Below, one piece after another: positions 1-10,281 of a stretch of DNA of 64,000 nucleotides. Origin of the DNA: Miscanthus floridulus. Its lineage: Eukaryota; Streptophyta; Magnoliopsida; Poales; Poaceae. The notes beneath the pieces were generated by a model. It saw only the letters and a program-made list of their open reading frames with translations. It had not been told where the DNA came from and did not search any database. A program made the position numbers and the translations under genes. The stretch spans positions 95,106,802 through 95,170,801 of the forward strand of contig NC_089581.1 of assembly GCF_019320115.1 (NCBI RefSeq), read 5' to 3'. Position 1 is the first letter of the stretch. Each line of letters opens with the position of its first letter.

Positions 1-1220
1 CCACACGAAATACTGCAACGGAACATAAACATAAGTAATTGGAGTACAACATTAATACAGCAAAGGAAAAAGAGTACCTGTCGGTTTGGTGCGGTATGTT
101 ATCATAGGGAACTATATCCCAGTCGCGCAAGTTAATTGGTTTTTCAAATATAACCAAGTCTCTCTTGACTGAATACTCGATGCATGTCTGTATGCCTTCC
201 ACCTAGTGGATGGCGAGATACATGTTAAGTTTGATCAACCGGTATTTGTAGTTACACAGAGGATCTGTACTTACCAATGTCTTCTCTAGGTCTCTGTCTC
301 GCATTCCTGGTATAGAGTTAAGTATTTGTACCTCTATCTTTATATAATTCAACACTAGGAGAGCCCAGTGGTTGTTGTTGATATGCATTGGCACAAAAAC
401 CTAGGAAAAATAATTGAAAACTATTGAGTGTATGGCTATAATCCAAACTGGCAAGATTTCCAAGATTCATAGTACAACACGAGATAACAACCAAGCCAAA
501 GTGTCAAAACAAAATCAGTTATACGTACCAAATGCCTTCCTTCACATTTTTCGGCAATTATCTTCCTGAATGTCGAGCGTTCGTCAGGACCCAGATTATT
601 TGTTGCCAACTTATGGGCTTGGAACGTTGTTATATATGATGCCGACTCATTCTCCACATTGCTGATATGAACAAAGGCATTTATGACCTGCAAAAGGTTG
701 AGTTAGTACATAGTAGGTGTGTGCATGTTTGTACTGACGACATGGATCTGAAATGATGTTACCTCATCTACTATAAAGCCCCCTATGACATTTTGGCGTA
801 GCTGTTCTGCTGTAAGAACATGGCCATCTATGTGTACAACCGTAGCGTGGTCGTAACTTGATACTAAGAAGATGGCAGCGTCTGTGTCAATTTGTTTCAA
901 ATTGTAATCATTGTCGATAATGGGCTGTCTTGGTTTGATATGTGTAGAGGGGTTGCCGATAATATGCTTCCCTGGTTCATTATTTGTAGAGGGGCCGCCT
1001 TTCTGTTGCATGATGTTTTCCGTCCTACCATTTCTTGCAGTGGGTGCTTCATCATTTATTCTTGCCAATGTCTGTTGGAAACGTTTGCGGTGTGATTCCT
1101 GCAATTGGTATTTTTTTGTTAAATTCCAAAGTATCTATTATAGCACCAGACATGAACTAGTGATAACTGAACTTGTGTAGATGTAATACCTGCAGATGTG
1201 AAGATGTAGTCATAGAAGAT

Positions 1221-1365
1221 GGCTGAGCATTTGTAGATGTAGGCATAGGTGGCTGAACTTTTGCAGATGTAGGCATAGGTGGCTGAACTTTTGCAGATGT
1301 AGGCATAGGTGGCTGAACTTTTGCAGATGTAGGCATAAGTGGCTGAACATGTGCTGTTGTAGGAG
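1221..1365. repeat. 30-bp tandem repeat inside the Ulp1-like gene
   Basis: About 4.7 copies of a 30-bp unit (GCAGATGTAGGCATAGGTGG core), the middle ones identical. Thirty is a multiple of three, so the repeat can lengthen a Pro/Gln-rich ten-residue protein repeat (QPPMPTSAKV) on the minus strand without a frameshift. Confidence 0.9.
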
Positions 1366-3672
1366 TAGGCTGAATAAGAAGCTGCACTAGCTGTCGGAGT
1401 TCCTGTTTTTTGACACATTGTTAGATAATGAAGCATGGATGGGTAGCTAAAATAAGTATTCTCACGCTGGTTACCTTGATTTTCATTTTCATTTGTGCAT
1501 TTTCAGCTTCAATCTTACTCGCCCTGGAAGCTTCCAGTCTCATTTCTTTTTTAAACTTAGCAAACTCCTCATTTTGTGATAGTATTTTACTACCAAGTTT
1601 GTATTCCATGTCAATAGTTTTTTTTCAACTTGCAGTCCAAGGTGAGTTTCGGTGTCATTCTTCCATTCTTCAAGGCTTTTCATCTACATAATTAGCAAAT
1701 AATGAATTAGGCACACAGAGCTTGGGCACATAAGTAGATGCCATACTTACTTTTTGGTTGCTTAGACCCTCCTCGCATACTGGTGAATTTATCATGTACC
1801 CCTCGTGGCATATTTTGATTGTCGCGCTTGTGACATTGATTCTGCTGGTGGATCATTTTTTTGATGGCTGGAGTGACAAACACGGGGCAAAATAAGCTAC
1901 AAACAATTAAGAAAGTTAGATTGTACGCGTGACAACAGAATCATATTGATGCTATGTTTGGAAACTTACAGTTCCTCCATTTATCCCCTTCTTCATAAAA
2001 GCCTTCGTTCGAGCATTAGCATTAGTGTCATTCCACATCACCATCCGTGGTTGGATTGTCTGGTCGTACTTGACCCCGTAAGTGTTGTCCTCAATAATGA
2101 CACGCTCCCAGTACTAACACTGTCAACAAAATGAATAAAACACGTAAGATCAAAAATAAACACTGTTTATAGGTGTTGGTTGTACCATATAGAACTGACC
2201 TGGAGCAGAGCCAAATTGCCCTTTAGGGTGGCTTCTTTTTGTGTGTTGTAAGTATGGCATGAGTTTAATAAATGGGTCAGAGTGAATTGTCCCCAATTAA
2301 ATTTCTGAATGAGTGATACATGTTCAACATCTTGTATATAACTATAATTGACATGGGGCTGTGTATTTGGTGCTAGAATGACGCCAATTGTGAACAAGAC
2401 AAATACTCTTTTGAAGTCATCATCCGGAGTTTTTTAGTCACGAATCATGCTTTCCAGATTCCTTAACTCGAGCTTCTGGTTTGCATCGGCATACCTCTTA
2501 AACAATTCAGTTTCCACAGTTTTCTCTTCACTGGTCTTTGTTTGCTCTACATATTCGTCTACATCAGCGCCTTCAATTCCCAATCCCAATATGTCTCTGA
2601 CATCCTCTGGATAAATAGTAATATCTTGATCACATATTTTGAAACATTGGTTGCTGACTTGGTATGTTTGTGCAATGTCCTTTATCATTATTTTCCTGAT
2701 ACTCATCTTTGGCATACGAAGCAGCCCCCCAAATCCCATATCCTTAACAGCAGCCTTGTGTTCTTCCGATAAACCACGTACGACTTTTTCAAATCTTGTA
2801 GGTGAGTGTGTTAAATGAAAAGACGCAGTGTGCAGCAACCAGTTTGTCGTTGATAAGTTGCTAAAAATGTAGAGGCAACTTACACAAAAGCTACAACTGG
2901 ATATGGAGATTACCTGATCGTTGTTGTCACCTCGCTCTTTTGTAGTACTACCCGTGGTACCATTGGCATCTGCATCAAATTATGTGAATAAGAAATGTTA
3001 AAGTTGCCGAGAGAATTAGTTATTACTTTGTTGATTAACAATGAATGCTGCAATTGTATTCTGATGATAGATTGTCACTGATCCTGTGTTTTTATTTTCA
3101 GGGATAGCAGCAATGCAACAACAGCTGAGCAGTAGCAGTAGCAGCCAAGGAACAGCAGCCGAGCAGTAGCAGTTCCACTATTATCAGCAATTGATTTGGT
3201 GGTAATTTACTGTAACAAAGCAATACACACCGTGGTGAGTGTGCCATCTACCTCTTGCAATTTAGTGTCCATGTACTGTGGCTTTGACCAAGATTAGTAG
3301 TCAGTTTTCATTGTACTGTACAGGATACATTGTTTAATCTGATTGGGGTTCGGATTGGGATTGGGTCAGAGCTTCAGGCTATTTTGGCTCCTGGAACTGG
3401 ACTGGCATTGCCTTTAATTGAATATTACATTGAAATTTTCTGACCTGCATGTGGGTTTGTCACTTTGTCTATCAAACAGTGCGAACCAAAATTTCAACAC
3501 TTGGCATAGGATACACTACATAAGTAATTAAGTAAAGCAGAATCAATTATTGACCAAGTTTTGAGCTACAGTAATGTTATCCATGCTTGATTGATGTATA
3601 AATATATAATACAAATATACATTTGGTCCAATACCATGATTCCATCTGATATGTTTGATTCTGTGTGATCAG

Positions 3673-4278
3673 CTGATTGACCCTGTGGACAGAACAGTTG
3701 ACAGAGATCTTAATCTTATCAAGGAATTGGGCTTAAATCTTGTGTATGCTATGAATACTCATGTACATGCTGATCACGTCACTGGAACAGGACTAATAAA
3801 GGTAAGCAGTTTTATGCTTCTAGGACTGTTTTGATGGATTTTTCTTTTCACGGTAACATGCTTTGTTTTCTTTGGTAATATGGTTAGCGAATGGTGTGAA
3901 CTTGCAGACTAAGCTACCTGGAGTTAAGTCTGTTATTGCAAAAGCTAGTGGAGCAAAAGCTGATCATTTTGTTGGACGCCTTTCTGATGATGCAATTAAA
4001 GAGATGGTAGCATCATCAGGAAAGAAGCATCTATTGCCTACAGAGGTATGTTTTGTGGCTTCTTGAATTCAAAAGGGAACTGCAAGCTTTGGAAGCAGAT
4101 CAGTAAGCATTTTATTACTCAATTTCTTCAGGTTGAATCTATTCTCAAGGACTTGTGGAAAAATGATGCCAGGTTCTGCATGTTACTTTCTGACTCCCAG
4201 AAGAATATGTTAAGTGAACCAGAAAAGAGAAGGGGCTATGAAATGTTTTTCTTGAATAGTCTATTTAGATTGGAATGA
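3673..4278 (+). pseudogene. Chimeric gene fragment: ETHE1-like dioxygenase fused to RNA polymerase I largest subunit
   Basis: Three exons join in one frame with good splice sites: 3673-3801, 3908-4045 and 4132-4278 (stop TGA), 137 codons. Exon 1 matches the metallo-beta-lactamase fold of ETHE1 persulfide dioxygenase ([20 protein letters not shown]), including the metal motif THVHADH. Exon 2 continues as ETHE1 (TKLPGVKSVIAKASGAKADHFV), then changes within the exon to sequence resembling the plant RNA polymerase I A190/NRPA1 subunit (HLLPTEVESILKDLWKNDAR, then RRGYEMFFL). The true genes are unrelated, so this is a fusion of captured pieces, as in Pack-MULEs or Helitrons. It lies antisense in the first intron of the Ulp1-like gene. 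There is no obvious start codon or promoter, so protein production is doubtful. The ETHE1 call is firm; the polymerase call is from memory of the family. Confidence 0.75.
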
Positions 4279-4521
4279 TTTAATATGTAGCACAATAGTG
4301 ATTGGTTGGAAAATAACAGGGCAAACTTAGAAGTGACACGAATTCATACATCTAATCACTGAAGTAGGGATGCATCATTTACCTGTAATCTTTGCCTCAT
4401 GTTGAGCCCAGTTGCCGATTGCAGTCGGAGTATGGGGCTGGCCTCCGTCTGCCGCTGTATCCATAGTGCCAATTCCAGACGATGGATTGCTCGGCTGGCC
4501 TCTATCTTCTGCCGTAACCAT

Positions 4522-4751
4522 TGCCGGCGAGATGAAACGATAAAAAATTGATGAGAAAGTAGAGAGAGGATGCGGTTTGTGAAGGATGTTGTAGGGTTGC
4601 TACGATCAGGATTGAGCAACTACGATCCTATAGGAAAGAGCAACTGCGATCCTACAATTACGGAGGCCACGTTCTCCAGACGAGAGTTTCCAAACGAGGA
4701 GCACCCTACCGCTAAGCCGCGTGGCCCATGTAAGCCCGCAAGGGGAGACAG
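4522..4751. other. Upstream region of the Ulp1-like gene
   Basis: A short interval between the first ATG of the Ulp1-like gene and the repeated block. It contains a small local repeat (AGCAACTACGATCCTA, then AGCAACTGCGATCCTA). No coding region is seen. Confidence 0.4.
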
Positions 4752-5183
4752 GAGGCCCAAGACGAGCGGCCCATGAGGGGCGTGCATGCGGTGGAGGCCG
4801 AGTCCACCGCCGCGTCAACGCGGTGCTTGGCGAGTCCTCATCGATCACCGCCATTTCTGAACCGAGCCTGCCGCCACGTCAACGCATCATTTTTTTCTTT
4901 AGCACTAACAAGGAGTAGTAGTTTGTTGCCACCGCTGGTCGTTGTTGGAGCTTACATCACCGATGCATGGTCTGGAGGACAACGCTTCCCTGCTTTCGTC
5001 ACGTTTTCATGGGTCTCGAGCATTCGGAGCTTGGGTGAAGCGGATATTGAAAGCATCAACGACAAGGGAGAATAGCTCAATGGCATCGGATGGCTGGTAG
5101 ACGACGCGAGCGATTCACAACGACTCTCCACGTTCTGCGTTGCTCGCAGCTTCACGATACGTGTTCGACGCTGACCGTCTAGC

Positions 5184-5835
5184 TGACATGATAGGAAGTG
5201 AACCGATCACTCTCATGCCTCGCCAGAGTGATGAACCACTAGCCGTAACATGATAGGAACTAACCCGCCACTCTCATGTGTCGTCCGAGTCGACCAATAG
5301 GCTTGCACGGTAACAAAACACAAGCGATCACTCTCATGCTTTGTCTGAGTGGACACCTAATCTTGCACGATAGCAACTCAACCTACAATCTCCGAGGCTA
5401 GTCCAAGTGGACCAATAGGCCCAACCTGAAAGTAAGCGAACCGATCACTCTTACATGTACTCCAAGTGTACTAATAGACCTAACATGATAGGAAGTGAAC
5501 CGGTCACTCTCATGCCTCGCTAGAGTGATGAACCACTAGGCATAACATGATAGGAACTAACCCGCCACTCACATGTGTCGTCCGAGTGGACCAATAAGAT
5601 AGCACGATAAGAAAACACAGGCGATCACTCTCATGCTTTGTCTGAGTGGACTCCTAATCTTGCACGATAGCAACTCAACCTACACTCTCCGGGGCTAGTC
5701 CGAGTGGACTAATAGGCCCAACCTGAAAGGAAGCGAACCGATCATTCTTACATGTACTCCAAATGTACTAATAGACCTAACATGATATGAAGTGAACCGG
5801 TCATTCTCATCTCTTGCCAGACTGATGAACCACTA
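5184..5835. repeat. 297-bp tandem repeat array, copy 1 (2 units plus a partial)
   Basis: The phrase ACATGATAGGAAGTGAACC recurs at 5186, 5483 and (as a variant) 5780, a 297-bp period. Each unit is made of about five diverged sub-repeats of roughly 60 bp, each with a CACTCTCATG-like stretch followed by an AGTG(G/T)ACCAATAGG-like stretch. This is satellite-like and noncoding. Confidence 0.88.
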
Positions 5836-6759
5836 GGAATAAAGTGTGAACTCGAAATAATAGGCCAACAAGATAGTTCTGGCTTTTTATTACCAATTAG
5901 TAGTTTAACTCAAAATAATTAGCATGGATTATGGATGAGGAAAAGATTGTGGAGGGTGAAAAATAAATACAATACATAGAATTTGGATAGCCTCCCTAGC
6001 GGCAGATAATAAAAAAATAAAATTTAAAATAAATGGTGCCAAAAAATTTTATTGCCATGGGCCAGCACCAGCTAGGTCGGGCTCGACCACGGAGGGAGCC
6101 CAACCAGGCCGACGCCAGCCCGATTGGCCCAGGTGTATAGTTTAGGAGTTCAATCCCCGCTACTTCTCCTGTTCTTTTAAGCTACGTTCTTAGCTTCTCA
6201 GCGAGCGAGGTGGGACTAAACCTGGTGCAGATGGCTGACTGCCGTATTCACGTGGCTTAGTTGGGCCATGACCTCGTGATGGGCAGGCCCAGCCGCCTCC
6301 CGCTCCCCCTCCTCACGGAGATAGGAGGCCCAAGACGAGCGGCCCATGAGGGGCGTGCATGCGGTGGAGGCCGAGCCCGCCGTCGCGTCAACGCGGTGCC
6401 TGGCGAGTCCTCATCGATCACCGCCATTTCTAAACCGAGCCTGCCACCACGTCAACGCGTCATTTTTTTTCTTTAGCACTAACAAGGAGTAGTAGTTTGT
6501 TGCCACCGCTGGTCGTTGTTGGAGCTTACATCACCGATGCATGGTCTGGAGGACAACGCTTCCCTGCTTTCGTCACGTTTTCATGGGTCTCGAGCATTCG
6601 GAGCTTGGGTGAAGCGGATCTTGAAAGCATCAACGACAAGGGAGAATAGCTCAATGGCATCGGATGGCTGGTAGACGACGCGAGCAATTCACAACGACTC
6701 TCCACGTTCTGTGTTGCTCGCAGCTTCACGATACGTGTTCGATGCTGACCGTCTAGCTG

Positions 6760-7117
6760 ACATGATAGGAAGTGAACCGATCACTCTCATGCCTCGCCAG
6801 AGTGATGAACCACTAGCCGTAACATGATAGGAACTAACCCGCCACTCTCATGTGTCGTCCGAGTCGACCAATAGGCTTGCACGGTAACAAAACACAAGCG
6901 ATCACTCTCATGCTTTGTCTAAGTGGACACCTAATCTTGCACGATAGCAACTCAACCTACAATCTCCGGGGCTAGTCCGAGTGGACCAATAGGCCCAACC
7001 TAAAAGGAAGCGAACCGATCACTCTTACATGTACTCCAAGTGTACTAATAGACCTAACATGATAGGAAGTGAACTGGTCACTCTCATCTCTTGCCAGAGT
7101 GATGAACCACTAGGAAT
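6760..7117. repeat. 297-bp tandem repeat array, copy 2 (1 unit plus a partial)
   Basis: The same unit as the first array: the phrase starts at 6760 and again at 7057 (period 297). It directly abuts the start of the sequence shared with the right inverted repeat of the MULE. No equivalent array is seen outside the right repeat, so the two ends are not symmetric. Confidence 0.88.
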
Positions 7118-8108
7118 AAAGTGTGAACTCGAAATAATAGGCCAACATGATAGTTCTGGCTTTTTATTACCAATTAGTAGTTTAACTCAAAATAATTAGC
7201 ATGGATTATGGATGAGGAAAAGATTGTGGAGGGTGAAAAATAAATACAATACATAGAATTTGGATATGAATTTGGATAGCCTCCCTAGCGGCAGATAATA
7301 AAAAAATAAAATTTAAAATAAATGGTGCCAAAAAATTTTGTTGCCACGGGCCAGCACCAGCTAGGTCGGGCTCAACCACGGAGGGAGCCCAACCAGGCCG
7401 GCGCCAGCCCGATTGGCCCAGGTGACGATTGAGATAGGCGGTGTATAGTTTAGGAGTTCAATCCCCGCTACTTCTCCTGTTCTTTTAAGCTACGTTCTTA
7501 GCTGCTCAGCGAGCGAGGTGGGACTAAACCTGGTGCAGATGGCTGACTGCCGTATTCACGTCGCTTAGTTGGGCCACGACCTCGTGATGGGCAGGCCCAG
7601 CCACCGCCCGCTCCCCCTCCTCGCTTCATCGCGTGCGCGCAGGCACGCGCCCCTGACCCGGTCCCTTCTTCCCCGCTGCGCCGCATCGACCGGGCGAATC
7701 CACCGCCGCCCGATTCCCTCGCACGCGCCCCCCGAGGTTCCCCGCGCCCGTGCATATAAAGAGTAGGCCCAGAGCACCGCGCCGCCCCCTTTTAACCCTA
7801 CAGGAGCCGCCCCGAGCCTTAGCCCTAGCCCGCGCAGCGCCATAGCCGACGCCCGGAGGTCTACCCGCCGCCGCCGCTGATCTTCGCCTTCACCGCGTCA
7901 CCGGCATCTAGAACCCTCCACGACCTTCGCAGCGAGGTGAGCAATCCGTCGGTGCCATTCGTGTATTTCTTATGTAGGTATTGTTGGTTTGGTTGATGGA
8001 AATCGACAAGGTTTTCAGTTTCAAATGCAGTTGTTCTTCACTGTTTCTTTCAATTTAAGTATTCAAAATTCCATACACTGCAGAGGCAGGAGCAAACGTA
8101 AACTCATC
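7118..8108 (+). repeat. Left terminal inverted repeat of the MULE
   Basis: An arm of about 990 bp matching 17018-18016 in reverse complement with high identity. Its outer part is AT-rich; its inner part (about 7560-7940) is GC-rich with promoter-like content and a 5' splice donor. The inner end lies just after CAGGAGCAAACGTAAACTCAT. Confidence 0.88.
7751..7936 (+). promoter_or_regulatory. Probable promoter and 5' UTR exon in the left inverted repeat
   Basis: A TATA-like box (GCATATAAAG, about 7752-7761) is followed by a GC-rich leader ending at 7936 in a consensus donor (AGCGAG|GTGAGC). An acceptor (TTCCTAG, ending about 8663) lies five bases before the ATG of the coiled-coil gene. I infer a long 5' UTR intron with the promoter lying in the arm. 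Confidence 0.55.
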
Positions 8109-8667
8109 TAAATTTTGTCAAAAAAAAAGTAATAGGCTATGTTGTTGTACCATAAAGATAGAGTAACACTCTGCTCTGCTGTGTTGCTTGTTCAGTTGGG
8201 CTCCAAAGCAATAATGATGCTATACGTATAATACTCATAGATGTATTGAATATTCAGTTGACCTGCAACTGCTGGTTGCACCTGTTGGCTACTTGAGGTG
8301 TGGGTGCGGAGCAATTCTTTATAGCAGCAGCTGCATTAGCAAATTAATATAGTGTCTTTCTAAGTGTCTATGTTACTTAGTAGTCTAAGATTTGGGTCGT
8401 TTGACTTGTCGAGAAACCTAACCTCTGTAGTAGTAGGTTAGGGCAGCTAATCCTGTACATAGGATATATACAAGTTGTTACCAACAGAAAATTAGAACTT
8501 GCAATGGATTTTATAAATAATTTAGAGGTGCCTAGACCGCCGCCCCACTTGCATCCTTACCAACAGAAAATTAGAACTTCCAATGGATTTTTAGTCTACT
8601 GGATGTAGTTTTAAAAGGGTTTCAATGTAGCATGCCACTTATTCTTGTTTTTAAATTCCTAGGTGTC

Positions 8668-10281
8668 ATGGATCGTAGCAACGACATGCAACAAGTTCGG
8701 AGGTCCCTGGAAGAGGGGGAGGAGATGGTTAGCAAACAGAAGGCGGACCGGCACGATCTTGATTTAGATATACAGCTTGAACGTGTCCAAGCTGAAATCA
8801 GGAGGAGAGAACAACGATGTAAATATGACAACTACATATCACTTCAGCGTGCCGAGCTGGACAAAGCGGTAGAGACTAAGCATTCAGAATTGGCCAAAAG
8901 AGTGCGGACAGAACAGATTGCCCTGCTGAGCAAAGCATTAACTGATCAGCATGCCACCTATGCCCAGAAGATAGAGCAGGAGCGTGCTCTCTCAAATGAT
9001 GCCTTACAAAAGGTAATGTTTAAGTGTGTTCATTGTTCTGCATTATTCTTTTATCTTGGTTAATAGGTAGAGTAGCATTAATCACTATCCATTTTCTTTT
9101 TTTTCATGTTAATAGGTACAATAGCATTTTTCTTTAATCTTGGTTTGGTAGAGTACCTCTCTTTGTTCAGCTTTTGGAAGTTGGATTTTTCTTATTATTA
9201 GGTCTGTACCCAAATCTTTGTCAATCTTGTAATCTTGTATAATTATTAATACAACACTTGTACAAGCATAACATGATTTCGTACTTTGATGTAGCTACTT
9301 TTTAGTCTACTGGATGTAGTTTTAAAAGGGTTTGAATTTAGCATGCCACTTATTCTTGTTTCTTACAAAAGGCCCGTGAAGAAAATGATGCCAATATAAA
9401 GAACGAGAAACAACGCTTTGAGTCGATGATTGAGCAGGCAAGGGCACAATTGGTAACGTTGGAGAATGAGCGCTTAAAGATGAAGACCCTCATTGAGTCC
9501 TTCATCCAACGAGAGGAGGTCCGTGCCAACATGAATATAGAGGTAACTACGGTACTCTTTTAATTTATATTATATATATAACCAGCTGAACACCCCCCTT
9601 GTTTGCACTTTCAGGTAGAAGATATGATATGTATACCACGGAGATACATGTGTGTAATAACTAATAACGAGTGTGGCCCGGTATATGAATTTTTCATATA
9701 ATTTTGGTTACTCGTTGATCTGAAATGATTCTTATTCGTCTAATCTATACATGCAGCATGTGGTAATGCACTTTAAGATTCACTCCGTGAAGGAAATGTA
9801 TTCGGATCTACAGAAGTACTACGACAGTCGAGAACAATTGGCCGAGTTTGTAATTACAGAGCCAGCCACCGTTGAGTATTACATTCTGTCACAGCATTTG
9901 ACAGCTTATTTTGGATACAAAGGAGACACACAGTTGTCCTACCTGAATCCTGTTCATGAGAGTGAGCCATCAACTGCATTGGTAAAGATTGACAGACAAG
10001 AAGATGTAGACAAAATGGTGGATGCACATGCTCATGAAAGGACAAAGATTTGTCATCTGTACATAGTGAACGGAGTTGGATTTTATGATGAGGACGGCCG
10101 TCCATGGCAGCCTGATGACGAAGGCCATCCATGGCAGCCTTATGAGGAGGACCGTCTATCGGGCAGCGCTGATGAGGAAGCTGAACAAGACGACACGTCT
10201 CCTGTGATGAAGAAACGACGCGCTGATGAGGAAGCTGAACAAGACGACATGTCTCATGCGATGAACAAACATGCTTCTTAG
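8668..10281 (+). CDS. Coiled-coil acidic protein encoded inside the MULE (unknown function)
   Basis: Three exons join in phase 0 with consensus splice sites: 8668-9012 (115 codons), 9372-9542 (57), and 9757-10281 (174 plus stop), giving 346 residues with no lesion. Residues 1-172 are charged and heptad-rich (LDLDIQLERVQAEIRRREQR, later LENERLKMKTLIE), a long coiled coil. Residues 173-270 look globular and contain STALVKIDRQEDVDKMV and KICHLYIVN, faintly like PB1-type domains at the start of MuDR-type transposases. The tail has a repeated PWQP segment, a basic KKRR nuclear-localisation-like patch, and two copies of a DEEAEQDD repeat. I do not recognise the family. Its place opposite the transposase parallels mudrB of MuDR, without visible resemblance to it. 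The start was chosen because it follows a splice acceptor. It could also be a captured host gene. Confidence 0.75.
9303..9371 (+). repeat. Duplicated intron-end segment in the coiled-coil gene
   Basis: The sequence before exon 2 (CTACTGGATGTAGTTTTAAA through ATGCCACTTATTCTTG) is a near copy of the sequence just before exon 1 at about 8596-8648. The intron ends therefore arose by local duplication, and an exon may have been duplicated with them. Confidence 0.8.

Larger units (their letters stand above)
76..4521 (-). pseudogene. Ulp1 (C48) cysteine protease-like gene of MULE type, partial and broken
   Basis: A multi-exon minus-strand gene, running off the left edge. The chosen ATG (4519-4521) opens an exon to 4383 whose GT donor joins in phase to an exon near 2970-2917. 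The segment 2838-2170 has the grass 'plant mobile/aminotransferase-like' type of sequence found upstream of Ulp1 domains (SPTRFEKVVRGLSEEHK, later FNWGQFTLTHLLNSC). Later exons (about 2130-2040, 1900-1780, 1690-1420, 1104-760, 693-530, 375-265, 188-76) end in the C48 peptidase core, with the catalytic His in NNNHWALLVLN. The catalytic Cys would lie beyond position 1. Known: Ulp1-like proteases remove SUMO, and copies ride in Kaonashi-type MULEs. Damage: an in-frame TAA at 2434-2436, and the usual catalytic Asp after HW reads Asn (VQILNSIP). I infer a transposon passenger gene, now inactive. Exon borders in 1100-2130 are approximate. Confidence 0.72.
4752..7620. repeat. Direct duplication of a roughly 1.58-kb MULE terminal block
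   Basis: Sequence starting AGGCCCAAGACGAGCGGC at about 4752 starts again at about 6327. Each copy holds the same order: a 430-bp unique segment, a 297-bp tandem repeat array, and the outer part of the MULE inverted repeat (5836-6300 and 7118-7620). Copy two has one fewer 297-bp unit and small indels (an added 19 bp near 7422 and a short duplication near 7266). Identity is high throughout, so the duplication looks recent relative to the element. No open reading frame here is convincing. Confidence 0.85.

Noticed and set aside
1221..1365. CRISPR-like appearance of regular 30-bp repeats
   Set aside because: Units abut head to tail with no spacers, in plant DNA, inside a protein-coding exon. It is a minisatellite.
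7498..7843. Long Gly/Arg/Ala-rich open frames on both strands in the left MULE arm
   Set aside because: They overlap a GC-rich promoter/UTR island, occur in several frames at once, and their counterparts in the right arm are not conserved as protein.
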